Shown: positions 17,850 through 26,836 of the stretch, piece after piece | How positions within the stretch are numbered: the stretch's first letter is position 1 | How the letters are laid out: each line of letters opens with the position of its first letter | Assembly: GCF_014205215.1 (NCBI RefSeq) | Contig: NZ_JACHNC010000001.1 | Span: forward strand, 9,482,501 to 9,546,500 | Direction: 5' to 3' | From: Actinoplanes lobatus | GTDB lineage: Bacteria > Actinomycetota > Actinomycetes > Mycobacteriales > Micromonosporaceae | Length of the DNA stretch: 64,000 bases | Program-made: the position numbers and the translations under genes | Notes under the pieces: model-generated | The model's input: the letters and a program-made list of their open reading frames with translations, nothing else | Told to the model about the DNA's origin: nothing | The model's database searches: none

Positions 17850-17860
17850 AAAAACCTCGC

Positions 17861-17866
17861 TAGCCT
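17861..17866 (+). promoter_or_regulatory. -10-like hexamer TAGCCT before the che operon
   Basis: TAGCCT sits 6 nt before GTG 17873 with no ribosome site, suggesting a leaderless operon transcript. Confidence 0.45.
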
Positions 17867-17872
17867 TGAGTC

Positions 17873-18367
17873 GTGGAAGGGCGGCACGGCGAAGCATCGG
17901 CCCCGGCGCTGGACGCCGGAGTCCTCGCCCTGATCTTCCGGGCCGGGCCCCTCTTCTGCGCGCTGCCGCTGGACGAGGTCGCCGAGACCATGCGGCCGCT
18001 GGAGACCATGCCGATCGCCGGAACCCCGCCCTGGGTCCGCGGCCTGACCGTCCTGCGCGGCGAACCGGCGCCGGTGCTCGACGTGACCCGGCTGCTCACC
18101 GGCGCCGACGGCCGGATCGAGCGGTATGTGGCGGTGCGGGCCGGACGGGGCCCGGTCGCCTGCGCCACCGGGCCGGTGCTCGGTGTCCAGGAGATCCGGG
18201 TGTCCCCGCCGGAGGGGCCGTCGGCGCTGGTCACCGGCGTCGCCCGGGCGCTGGTCGCGGGGGTCGGCACGATCGGCGCCGATCCGCTGCTGCTGTTGCG
18301 CGACTTTCGTGCCGTGCCGGACGCGGTGTGGGAGGCCGCCGGGCACGCACCGGAGCCGGTCCCATGA
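17873..18367 (+). CDS. CheW-like coupling protein, first copy
   Basis: 164 residues with a CheW fold: FRAGPLFCALPLDEVAETMRP, then the conserved WVRGLTVLRGEPAPVLDVTRLL segment. CheW proteins join receptors to CheA in chemosensory arrays at the membrane. GTG 17873 is the start. It leads a seven-gene unit in which every following gene overlaps its predecessor. The C-terminal part (AGVGTIGADPLLLLRDFRAVP) is less typical. Confidence 0.88.
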   Translation: MEGRHGEASAPALDAGVLALIFRAGPLFCALPLDEVAETMRPLETMPIAGTPPWVRGLTVLRGEPAPVLDVTRLLTGADGRIERYVAVRAGRGPVACATGPVLGVQEIRVSPPEGPSALVTGVARALVAGVGTIGADPLLLLRDFRAVPDAVWEAAGHAPEPVP

Positions 18368-19734
18368 TCGGGGCGCTGTCGCTGACCCGGTTCCGGGAGC
18401 TGTTGCAGCGGCGGCTGGGATGGACGTTCGCCGACAACGACCCGGGACAGACCGCCGCCGTGCTGGCCGCACGGGCGAAGGCGCACGGGCTGACCGACCG
18501 GGAGTACCTGGACCGGCTGGCCGGCCGCCGCTGGACCGCGGAGATCGCCGAGCTGGCGCAGGCGCTGAGCATCACCGAGACCTACTTCTTCCGGCACGGC
18601 GACCAGTTCCGGGTGCTGCGGGACACGGCGCTGCCGGAGCTGATCGGCAAGCGGGCCGGGCAGCGGGTGCTGCGGCTGTTCTCGGTGGGCTGCTCGTCCG
18701 GCGAGGAGGCGTACTCCCTGGCCATCACCGCCTGGCCGGCCCGCCCCACCCCGGACTGGATCATCTCGGTCCTCGGCGTCGACGCCAACCGGGAGATGCT
18801 GCACCGGGCCCATGCCGCGACCTACTCCCCCTGGTCGCTGCGGGACACCCCCGAGGAGGTACGACGGCGCTGGTTCCGGGATACCGGCGACGGGTTGTTC
18901 CGGGTGCACCCGGACATCGCGGCGACGGTGCGGTTCGTCGAGCACAACGTGGCCGGCGACGACCCGCAGCTGTGGCACCCGGCCCGCTACGACGTGATCT
19001 TCTGCCGCAATCTGCTGATGTACCTGACCGGGGAGGTCGCGGACGGCCTGGTGCGCCGGATGACCCGGGCGCTGACCGACGGCGGCTACCTGTTCCTCGG
19101 GCACACCGACTCGCTCGGCAGCCACCCGAAGGGCCTGGAGCCGTGCCACGACGGCGGCACCGTCTACTACCGCCGGCAGTCCGCCGCCCCGCCCGTACCG
19201 GCGCCGGAACCCGCGCCGGCCCCGGCCCGCGAACCTCCGCCGGACAGCCCGGCGCCCGCCGCCGGCAACCGGTCACGGGCCCTCGGGCTGTTGCGCGACG
19301 ACCGGTTCGCCGAGGCCCTCGACCTGCTCGGCCCGGACGACATGCTGCTACGCGGGGTGCTGCTGGCCCAGCTCGGCCGGGTCGCCGAGGCCCGGGACAC
19401 CGCGCACCGGCTGATCGACCAGGGCGGGCCGCAGCCGGACGCGCACCACCTGCTCGGCGTCTGCCACGAACTGGACTGCGCGGAGCAGGCGGCCGGGCAG
19501 TACCGGCTGGCGGCGTACCTGGATCCGGATTTCGCCATGCCCCGGCTGCGGATGGGGCTGCTGGCCCGGCGGCACGGCGACCACCGGGGCGCGGCCGCGC
19601 ACCTGGCGCCGGCGCTGGAGCTGCTGCCCCACGAGGACGAGGAGCGGGTCGTGCTGTTCGGCGGCGGGTTCGGGCGGCTGACGCTGACCACCCTGTGCCG
19701 TACCGAGCTGGAGGCGTGCGAGGTGCGGCGATGA
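18364..19734 (+). CDS. cheR: CheR methyltransferase with C-terminal TPR-like region
   Basis: 456 residues; ATG 18364 overlaps the cheW stop (ATGA). The N-terminal ~275 residues are CheR: an N-terminal helical domain, ITETYFFR, the SAM-binding motif SVGCSSGEEAYSLAI, DANREML and YDVIFCRNLLMY. It should methylate glutamates of the receptor using S-adenosylmethionine. A Pro-rich linker (~residues 278-300) leads to ~150 residues of helical repeats of TPR type (ALDLLGPDDMLLRGVLLAQLGR, HHLLGVCHELDC), which may bind partner proteins, as in CheR-TPR proteins of alternative chemosensory systems. Confidence 0.92.
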   Translation: MIGALSLTRFRELLQRRLGWTFADNDPGQTAAVLAARAKAHGLTDREYLDRLAGRRWTAEIAELAQALSITETYFFRHGDQFRVLRDTALPELIGKRAGQRVLRLFSVGCSSGEEAYSLAITAWPARPTPDWIISVLGVDANREMLHRAHAATYSPWSLRDTPEEVRRRWFRDTGDGLFRVHPDIAATVRFVEHNVAGDDPQLWHPARYDVIFCRNLLMYLTGEVADGLVRRMTRALTDGGYLFLGHTDSLGSHPKGLEPCHDGGTVYYRRQSAAPPVPAPEPAPAPAREPPPDSPAPAAGNRSRALGLLRDDRFAEALDLLGPDDMLLRGVLLAQLGRVAEARDTAHRLIDQGGPQPDAHHLLGVCHELDCAEQAAGQYRLAAYLDPDFAMPRLRMGLLARRHGDHRGAAAHLAPALELLPHEDEERVVLFGGGFGRLTLTTLCRTELEACEVRR

Positions 19735-20264
19735 CGGTGGCCGGCCGGGTGGCCCGGTTGCGCGAGGAGTTCGACCGGTCGTTCGGCGAACCGGCCCGCG
19801 TCCTCGAGTGCGGGACCGTCGAGCTGCTCGCGGTCAGCGCCGGTGACCGGCCGTACGCGCTGCGGCTCGCCGAGGCGTCCGGGGTGCACCCGGACCGGCC
19901 GGTGACGCCGCTGCCCACCGAGGTCCGGGCGCTGCTCGGGGTGGCCGGGTTCGCCGGCACGGTGGTCCCGGTCTACGACCTGGCGGCGCTGCTCGGCCAC
20001 CCGGTCCCCCGGCGGCCCCGCTGGCTGCTGCTCGCCAACGGCACACCGCCGCTGGCGCTCGCCTTCCATGAGCTCGACCGGCATCTGCGGGTGCCGCTCA
20101 CCGACGTGGTCGAGGGTCTCGGCGGCGGCGGCGGCCCGCCCGGCTGCCTGCACGGGATGGTGCGGCTGCCGGACGGCCACCGGCCGATCGTCGACCTGCC
20201 GGCCGTCCGGGAACTCGTCCACCGCCTGACCGGGCACCAGTCCGTCCCCGAGGAGGTCCGATGA
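19731..20264 (+). CDS. CheW-like coupling protein, second copy
   Basis: 177 residues from ATG 19731 (ATGA overlap with cheR). The CheW pattern is visible: [70 protein letters not shown] ~30-residue N-terminal extension ([19 protein letters not shown]) precedes the domain; similar extensions occur in CheW-like subunits of Frz-type and other alternative systems. Two different couplers in one operon suggest an array with two receptor or kinase interfaces. Confidence 0.85.
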   Translation: MTVAGRVARLREEFDRSFGEPARVLECGTVELLAVSAGDRPYALRLAEASGVHPDRPVTPLPTEVRALLGVAGFAGTVVPVYDLAALLGHPVPRRPRWLLLANGTPPLALAFHELDRHLRVPLTDVVEGLGGGGGPPGCLHGMVRLPDGHRPIVDLPAVRELVHRLTGHQSVPEEVR

Positions 20265-21730
20265 CGTCCGGACGTACGTACGGCGGCAAGCTGGCGGTCG
20301 GTGTCGTCATCACCGTCATGCTCACCCTGCTCTCGGTCGCCACCGCAGTGGTGGCCCTGGTCGTCGTGGTCAGCGCGAAGGACGACGCCATCTCGGCGGC
20401 GACCGACGACCTGACCGGCGCGGAGAACCTGAGCCGGACCATGGAGGCGCGGATCGCGGACTACCGGGCCTACCTGCTGGACGCGTCGGGCGAGAACGCC
20501 CAGCTCACCGAGGAGAACCACCAGCGGTTCCGGCAGCGCCTCGACGTGCTGCGCGCCCACGTCACCGACACGCCGACCCGCCAGGCCCTGGACCGGGTCG
20601 CCGCCCTCGACGACAAGCACGCGGCGGCGGCCGCCGAGGTGATGCGGGCCCGCGCCCAGAACGCCGACATCCCGGCCATCACCCGGCTCAACGACTCCCT
20701 GGCCGTACCGGCCCGCGAGCAGCTGGAGGCCGCGCTCGCCGACGTGACCGACCGGGTCCGGGTGAGCGTCGGCGCCGACCGCCGGGCAGCGTCGGACCGG
20801 GCCGAACAGGCCATCGTGCTGATCGTCGGGCTGGGCCTGCTCACCACGCTCAGCGCCGTGCTGGTGGCCCTGCGGCTCAACCGCGAACTGCGCCGCGAGG
20901 TGGGCACCGCGGTGGGGCACATCCAGAGCTCCTCGGCCCAGCTGGAGGCCGCCGCCGCGCAGCAGGTCAACGGCGGCCGCGACCAGGCCAGCGCGATGAG
21001 CGAGATCACCACGACGATCAGCGAGCTGCTGATCACCTCGCGGCAGATCGCGGACACCGCCCAGCGGGTCTCCAAGATCGCCGAGGAGACCGAGGCGGCG
21101 GCCCGCGCCGGGGACGCCACCATCGACCAGACCCGGGCCTCGATCACCGCGATCCGCACCCAGGTCGACCAGATCGTCCAGCACATGCTGGCGCTCGGCG
21201 AGAAGTCGCAGCAGATCGGGCTGGTCGTGGACCTGGTGTCGGAGCTGGCCGAACAGACCAACATCCTGGCCATCAACGCCACCATCGAGGCCAGCGGCGC
21301 CGGCGAGTGGGGCCGCCGGTTCGCCGTGGTGGCCGAGGAGATCCGCAAGCTGGCGGACCGGACCGCGGCGTCGGCCAAGGAGATCCGGGCGCTGATCGAG
21401 GACGTCCGCGGCGCGGTCAACACCACGGTGATGGCCACCGAGATCGGGTCGAAGGCGGTGGACACCGGGGCCCGGCAGTTCGACGACGCCACCGACTCGT
21501 TCCGGCAGATCGCCCGGCTGGTCTCCACCACCAACGACGCCACCCGCGAGATCGAACTGTCCACCAAGCAGCAGACCACCGCGGTGGAGCAGGTCAACAT
21601 CGCCGCGTCGGAGACCGCCCGGGTGTCCCGGGAGACCGAGGCGAGCGCCGTGCAGACCAAGCAGACCGCGGCGCACCTCTCCACGCTCTCCGGTGACCTG
21701 CTGAACCTCGTCGGGACCGGGCGCCACTGA
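20261..21730 (+). CDS. Methyl-accepting chemotaxis protein lacking HAMP
   Basis: 489 residues from ATG 20261 (overlap with cheW). TM1 is at ~10-38, then a ~145-residue helical periplasmic-side domain, then TM2 at ~182-205. The signalling domain begins almost at once; I see no HAMP linker. The hairpin tip [22 protein letters not shown] (~328-349) and [20 protein letters not shown] are classical, so CheA and CheW contact should be normal. The helical sensor domain contains no recognised ligand-binding motif. It is the only receptor in the operon, so it probably serves this pathway specifically. Confidence 0.9.
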   Translation: MTSGRTYGGKLAVGVVITVMLTLLSVATAVVALVVVVSAKDDAISAATDDLTGAENLSRTMEARIADYRAYLLDASGENAQLTEENHQRFRQRLDVLRAHVTDTPTRQALDRVAALDDKHAAAAAEVMRARAQNADIPAITRLNDSLAVPAREQLEAALADVTDRVRVSVGADRRAASDRAEQAIVLIVGLGLLTTLSAVLVALRLNRELRREVGTAVGHIQSSSAQLEAAAAQQVNGGRDQASAMSEITTTISELLITSRQIADTAQRVSKIAEETEAAARAGDATIDQTRASITAIRTQVDQIVQHMLALGEKSQQIGLVVDLVSELAEQTNILAINATIEASGAGEWGRRFAVVAEEIRKLADRTAASAKEIRALIEDVRGAVNTTVMATEIGSKAVDTGARQFDDATDSFRQIARLVSTTNDATREIELSTKQQTTAVEQVNIAASETARVSRETEASAVQTKQTAAHLSTLSGDLLNLVGTGRH

Positions 21731-23790
21731 TGGCCGAGGGCAAGGATCCGCTGCGCTATTTCCGGATCGAGGCGCGGGAACTGGTCGACCAGATCAGCGC
21801 CGGCGTCCTCGACCTGGACCAGGGCGGCGGTCCCGAACCGGTGGCCCGGCTGCTGCGGGTGGCGCACACCCTCAAGGGCGCGGCCCGGGTGGTCAAGCAG
21901 AAGGAGATCGCCGACCACGCGCACGCCCTCGAGGAGGTGCTGATCCCGTACCGGGGCGCGGACGTGCCGCCGGCCGCCGACGCGATGCGGGAGCTGCTGC
22001 GGCTCAACGACGAGATCACCGCGCGGGTGGTGGAGCTCGAGGACCGGCCGAAGCCACCGGTGGACCGCGAGCCGGACGAGCCGCCACCGGCCCCGGCCGA
22101 GGTGGTGGCGAACCCGCGGGCGGCCACCGCCGACCTGGACGAGCTGCTCGACGCCATCGGGGAGACCACCGCCCGGATGGCGCCGCTGCGTACCGGCTGC
22201 GCCACCGTGGACCGGCTGCACCGGTCCGCGGAGGTACTCGCCGACCAGCTGCGGGTCGGCCGTACCACCACCCCGGCGACGGCCCGGGCGGCGGCCGAGC
22301 GGCTGGCCGGCGAGCTGGGGGCGGCCGGCCGCCGGTTCACCGACGCGGTCGACCAGATCCAGCGGGAGCTGGACGAGGTCCGGGCCAGAGCGGAGGGGCT
22401 GCGGCTGGTGCCGGCCGGTTCGATGTTCACCGCCTTGCGCCGGGCGGTCCGCGACGCCGCCGACGCCGAGGGCAAGCGGGTCCGGTTCGAGGCCCGGGGC
22501 GCCGGGATCCGGATGGGCGCGCACCTGCTCGGCCCGGTCAGCGGCGCCTTCCTGCACCTGGTGCGCAACGCGGTGGTGCACGGCATCGAACCGGAGCCGC
22601 TGCGGCTGGCGGCGGGCAAACCGGCCGAGGGGACGGTCACCGTCGAGGTGGAGCGGCGCGGGCGGCACGCGGCGTTCCGGTGCCTCGACGACGGGCGCGG
22701 CTTCGATCTGGACGCGCTGCGCGACACCGCCCGCGACCGGGGCCTGCTGCCGTCCGGCGCCGGGCCGCCGGACGACGCCGGCCTGCTCGACCTGGTGCTG
22801 CGCGGCGGGATCAGCACCTCGCCGTCGGTGACCGAGGTGGCCGGGCGGGCCATCGGCATGGACGCGGTCCGCGAGGTGGCGGCCCGGCTGCGCGGCGACG
22901 TACGGGTACGCAGCACCCCGGGCGCCGGCGCCTGCGTGGAGCTGGTGATCCCGCTGGCCCTGCTCAGCATGACCGGCCTGAACGTGGAGGCCGGCGGCAC
23001 GACGACCACCCTGCCGCTGGACGCCGTACGCGGCTGCGTGCGCCTGTCCGCCGAGGACGCCGCCACCGCCGCGGTGACCGGGCGGATCATCTACGACGGC
23101 AGCGCGGCCCCGTTCCTGCCGCTGGCCGAGGCCCTGTACGCGGGCACGGCCGCCCCCGGGTCCACCGGTATTGGCGCGGCCGTCGTGGTGAAGGGCGAGG
23201 CCGGCCTGTTCGCGCTCGGCGTCGACCGGCTGGCCGGGACGTCCGCCCTGGTCGCCCGCCCGCTGCCGGAACTGGCCCGGGCGTCGCCGGCGGTCGGCAG
23301 CGTCACGGTCGACGCCGACGGCAATCCGCGCCTGGTGCTGGACCCGGACGGTCTGGCCGCCGAGGTGGCCGGCGGGCGCCTGTCCGGAGCCCGCCCGCGG
23401 GCGGCGGCCACCCTCACCCCGCTGCCGATCCTCGTGGTCGACGACTCGCTCACCACCCGGATGCTGGAGCGCAGCATCCTGGAGTCGGCCGGGTACGAGG
23501 TGGATCTGGCCGCCTCCGCGGAGGAGGCCCTGGAGAAGGCCCGCACCCGCCGGTACGGCCTGTTCCTCACCGACATCGACATGCCCGGCATCGACGGGTT
23601 CACCTTCGTCGAGCGGACCCGCGCCGACCCGCGGCTGGCCGGGGTGCCGGCGATCCTGGTCAGCTCCCGGGCCAGCGCCGCCGACCGGGACCGCGGCCGG
23701 GCCGCCGGGGCCGGCGCCTACGTCGAGAAGGGCGAGTTCGACCAGGAGCAGTTGCTGGGCCACATCCGGCGGTTGGTGGTGCGGTCATGA
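21730..23790 (+). CDS. cheA: CheA histidine kinase fused to a receiver domain
   Basis: 686 residues; its ATG shares one base with the MCP stop (TGATG). Domains in order: HPt with VAHTLKGAARV (phospho-His at residue 46), a short linker, dimerisation helices, HATPase with HLVRNAVVHGIE (~276), DDGRGFDLDALR and GRAIGMDAVREV, a CheW-like P5 domain, and a C-terminal receiver starting at ~566 (ILVVDDSLTT) with LTDIDMPG carrying the phospho-Asp. CheA-REC fusions occur in alternative chemosensory systems such as FrzE. The fused receiver may act as the CheY output or as a phosphate sink. No classical CheY-binding P2 domain is obvious. Confidence 0.93.
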   Translation: MAEGKDPLRYFRIEARELVDQISAGVLDLDQGGGPEPVARLLRVAHTLKGAARVVKQKEIADHAHALEEVLIPYRGADVPPAADAMRELLRLNDEITARVVELEDRPKPPVDREPDEPPPAPAEVVANPRAATADLDELLDAIGETTARMAPLRTGCATVDRLHRSAEVLADQLRVGRTTTPATARAAAERLAGELGAAGRRFTDAVDQIQRELDEVRARAEGLRLVPAGSMFTALRRAVRDAADAEGKRVRFEARGAGIRMGAHLLGPVSGAFLHLVRNAVVHGIEPEPLRLAAGKPAEGTVTVEVERRGRHAAFRCLDDGRGFDLDALRDTARDRGLLPSGAGPPDDAGLLDLVLRGGISTSPSVTEVAGRAIGMDAVREVAARLRGDVRVRSTPGAGACVELVIPLALLSMTGLNVEAGGTTTTLPLDAVRGCVRLSAEDAATAAVTGRIIYDGSAAPFLPLAEALYAGTAAPGSTGIGAAVVVKGEAGLFALGVDRLAGTSALVARPLPELARASPAVGSVTVDADGNPRLVLDPDGLAAEVAGGRLSGARPRAAATLTPLPILVVDDSLTTRMLERSILESAGYEVDLAASAEEALEKARTRRYGLFLTDIDMPGIDGFTFVERTRADPRLAGVPAILVSSRASAADRDRGRAAGAGAYVEKGEFDQEQLLGHIRRLVVRS

Positions 23791-24848
23791 CCCGCGTGCT
23801 CATCGTCGACGACTCCCTGACCATGCGGCACCACCTGCGGGAGGCGCTCGCCGCGGACCCGGACCTGGAGATCGTCGGCGAGGCCCCGGACGGGGAACGG
23901 GCCGTGGAGATGACCGCCCGGCTGCGCCCGGACGTGATCACGATGGACATGATGCTGCCCGGGATCAGCGGGCTGGCCGCCACCGAGCAGATCATGGCGC
24001 AGTGCCCGACGCCGATCCTGGTGGTGTCGTCGGCCGACCGGGAGGAGCTGTTCACCACGTACAACGCGCTGGCCGCCGGCGCGGTCGAGGTGATGGAGAA
24101 GCCGCGCGGCGACGACTCCGACGCGGACTGGCCGTCGCGGCTGCGGGCCACGCTGCGGCTGGTCTCCCGGATCCGGGTGATCACCCATCCCCGGGCCCGG
24201 CTGGACGGCCGGGTCGCCGCCCCGCCGTCGCCGGCGCCCACGCCCGAGCCCGGCCCCCACGGCGGTCTCGGCCTGGTGGCGGTGGGTTCCTCCACCGGCG
24301 GTCCCGCAGCGCTCACCGAGTTCCTGCGCGGGCTGCCCGCCGGCTTCCGGGTCCCGGTGCTCTGCGTGCAGCACATCGCGGCCGGCGAGCAGTTCGCGGT
24401 CGCCTTCTCCGACTGGCTGGCCGGGCAGACCGGGCGCGACATCCGGTACGCCGACGACGGCACCCCGGTCGGCCGGCTCGGCGGGCGGGTGCTGCTCGCT
24501 CCCCCCGACCGGCACCTGCTGATCCGCGACCGGACGCTGCGGCTCAGCACCGGGCCGCCCCGGCACTCCTGCCGCCCGTCGGTGGACGTGCTGTTCGAGT
24601 CGGTGGCCGAGGAGTACGGCCCGCGGGCGGCCGGTTGCCTGCTCACCGGGATGGGCCGGGACGGTGCGGCCGGGCTGCTGGGGATGCGCGGCCGGGGCGC
24701 GGTCACCTTCGCCCAGGACGAGGGCAGCTGCGCGGTGTACGGCATGCCCCGGGAGGCGGCGCTGATCGGCGCGGCCGCGCACGTGCTGCCGCCCGGCCGG
24801 ATGGCGGCCCGTCTCGGCGATCTCCAGCCCACGGCGGTGCGCCGATGA
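23787..24848 (+). CDS. cheB: CheB receptor methylesterase
   Basis: 353 residues from ATG 23787 (ATGA overlap with cheA). An N-terminal receiver (LIVDDSLTMR, phospho-Asp54 in DVITMDMMLPG) is joined by a Pro-rich linker to the esterase domain with GSSTGGPAAL (nucleophile Ser), VQHI and GMGRDGAAG (catalytic His and Asp). It should remove methyl groups from the receptor, opposing CheR. No CheD or CheC is present nearby. Confidence 0.94.
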   Translation: MTRVLIVDDSLTMRHHLREALAADPDLEIVGEAPDGERAVEMTARLRPDVITMDMMLPGISGLAATEQIMAQCPTPILVVSSADREELFTTYNALAAGAVEVMEKPRGDDSDADWPSRLRATLRLVSRIRVITHPRARLDGRVAAPPSPAPTPEPGPHGGLGLVAVGSSTGGPAALTEFLRGLPAGFRVPVLCVQHIAAGEQFAVAFSDWLAGQTGRDIRYADDGTPVGRLGGRVLLAPPDRHLLIRDRTLRLSTGPPRHSCRPSVDVLFESVAEEYGPRAAGCLLTGMGRDGAAGLLGMRGRGAVTFAQDEGSCAVYGMPREAALIGAAAHVLPPGRMAARLGDLQPTAVRR

Positions 24849-26833
24849 CCCCGACCGTGCTGATCGTCGACGACAGCCTGACCGTACGGATGGACCTGCA
24901 CGAGGCGTTCGCCGAGGACGGGTTCGCCACCATCCTGTGCGCCACCGGGGCGGAGGCTCGGCTCGCGTTCGCCGGGGCGCCGTTCGACGCGGCGGTCCTG
25001 GACGTGATGCTGCCCGACGCCGACGGTCTGGAGCTGCTCACCGAACTGCGGCACACGCCGGGCCGGTCCGGGGTGGTGACGATGCTGCTGTCCAGCGCGA
25101 GCGAGGTGGCCGACCGGCTGGCCGGGTTGCGCACCGGCGCCGACGAGTACGTGGGCAAGCCCTACGACGCGGGGTACGTGGTCGCCCGTACCCGGCAGTT
25201 GCTCGGTGACCTCCCGGACCACGACGGTGACCGGACCACCGTGCTGGTGATCGACGACAGCATGACGTTCCGGGAGGAACTGCGCGGGCTGCTCGAACCG
25301 GAGGGGTACACCGTGCTGACCGCCGCCGGCGGGGAGGAGGGCCTGCGGACGGCCGCCGACCGCCGGCCGAGCGCGGTGATCGTCGACGGGGTGATGCCGG
25401 ACCTGGACGGCGCCACGGTGATCCGCCGGATCCGCCTCGACCCGGCGCTGCGCGACACCCCCTGCCTGCTGATGACGGCCGCCGACGACTACGCCACCGA
25501 GATGCAGGCGCTGGACGCCGGCGCCGACGCGTTCATCCGCAAGCAGCAGGACCTGAAGGTGGTGCTGGCCAAGCTGTCCGCGGTGCTGCGGCAGACCGCC
25601 GAGCAGCTGCCGATCGGGGCGCTCGGCGCGATGCACGGGCCGGGCAAGGTGCTGATCGTCAGCGCCGGCCGCGACGAGCTGGAGCTGTGGGCCGACACGC
25701 TGCGGGCCGACGGCTACGACATCGTCCGGGCCACCGGCGTCGACGACATCCTGGAGCTGCTCGCCGCCCAGCCGGTGGACTGCATCGTGCTCGGCTTCGG
25801 CGACGACATGGACCTGGCCCGGGAGTCGTGCCGGCGGCTGCGCGACGTGCCGACGGTCCGGGACACGCCGCTGGTGATGACCGGTGACGACGAGCGGATG
25901 CTGGACTGCCTGGCCGCGGGCGCCGACGACTACGTCCGGCAGGCCGACGTGCCGGAGGGGCTGCGGGTGCACGTACGGGCCCAGATCCGCCGCAAGCAGG
26001 CGCACGACGAGGCCCGCCGGATCCGCGAGGAGCTGATGCGCCGCGAACTGGACGCGACCGAGGAGCGGGCGGCGAGGCAGCTGGCCGAGACCCGGGCGGC
26101 GCTGGTCGAGGAGCTGGAGTGGCGCAACCGGGAGCTGGAGGCGTTCTCCGGCTCGGTCTCCCACGACCTGCGCGGCCCGTTGCAGGTGATCAGCAGTTTC
26201 GCCGAGCACATGCTGGAAGAGGAGGAGGAGCGGCTCGGCGAGCGGACCCGGCACCGGCTGACCCGCATCCACTCGGCCGCGCTGCGGATGGCCGACCTGG
26301 TGGAGTCGCTGTTGATCCTGGCCCGGGCCAGCCGGGGCGAGCTGCGCCGGGAACGGTTCGACCTGACGGCCACGGCACGCCAGGTGATCGGTGACGTCAC
26401 GGCCCGGGAGCCGGACCGGCGGGTGACCTTCCAGGTGTACGAGGAGATGGTCGCCGACGCCGACGAGGGCCTGATCCGGGTGGTCCTGGAGAACCTGATC
26501 GCCAACGCGGTGAAGTTCAGCCGGAAGGTCGAGCGGCCGCTCGTCGAGGTGGGCTGCGAGAACGGCCGCTACTTCGTCCGCGACAACGGCGCCGGGTTCC
26601 CGGCCGAGCAGGCCGGTGAGCTGTTCCGCCCGTTCGCCCGGCTGCACGACGCCGGTGAGTTCCCGGGCACCGGGATCGGGCTGACCACCGTGCACCGGGC
26701 GGTGGAGCGGCACGGCGGGGAGATCTGGGCGGAGAGCGGCGAGGGCCGGGGCGCGACCTTCTGGTTCACGCTGCCCCCGGCCCCCGGCCCCGATGGACCG
26801 GAGCGGCACGGGACCTCGCGCCGCTCCGGTTGA
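24845..26833 (+). CDS. Hybrid histidine kinase with three N-terminal receivers
   Basis: 662 residues from ATG 24845 (overlap with cheB). REC1 has VLIVDDS and Asp53; REC2 (from ~131) has VLVIDDS and Asp181. REC3 (~267-380) is degenerate: the acceptor site reads CIVLGFGDD without Asp at the expected place, and the conserved Lys is Gln. A charged coiled coil (~383-433) leads to HisKA with phospho-His440 in GSVSHDLRGPLQ and an HATPase domain (NLIANAVKFS, DNGAGF, GTGIGL). With receivers placed before the kinase, CheA phosphate could tune kinase output. This is the last gene of the che unit; its stop is 3 bp from the convergent amidase stop. Confidence 0.9.
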   Translation: MTPTVLIVDDSLTVRMDLHEAFAEDGFATILCATGAEARLAFAGAPFDAAVLDVMLPDADGLELLTELRHTPGRSGVVTMLLSSASEVADRLAGLRTGADEYVGKPYDAGYVVARTRQLLGDLPDHDGDRTTVLVIDDSMTFREELRGLLEPEGYTVLTAAGGEEGLRTAADRRPSAVIVDGVMPDLDGATVIRRIRLDPALRDTPCLLMTAADDYATEMQALDAGADAFIRKQQDLKVVLAKLSAVLRQTAEQLPIGALGAMHGPGKVLIVSAGRDELELWADTLRADGYDIVRATGVDDILELLAAQPVDCIVLGFGDDMDLARESCRRLRDVPTVRDTPLVMTGDDERMLDCLAAGADDYVRQADVPEGLRVHVRAQIRRKQAHDEARRIREELMRRELDATEERAARQLAETRAALVEELEWRNRELEAFSGSVSHDLRGPLQVISSFAEHMLEEEEERLGERTRHRLTRIHSAALRMADLVESLLILARASRGELRRERFDLTATARQVIGDVTAREPDRRVTFQVYEEMVADADEGLIRVVLENLIANAVKFSRKVERPLVEVGCENGRYFVRDNGAGFPAEQAGELFRPFARLHDAGEFPGTGIGLTTVHRAVERHGGEIWAESGEGRGATFWFTLPPAPGPDGPERHGTSRRSG

Positions 26834-26836
26834 GGA

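Noticed and set aside
20470..23763. 1097-codon minus-strand frame under the MCP and cheA genes
   Set aside because: Antisense shadow of two confirmed chemosensory genes; no start signal or domain.
23660..26809. 1049-codon minus-strand frame under cheB and the hybrid kinase
   Set aside because: Antisense shadow with no recognisable domain.
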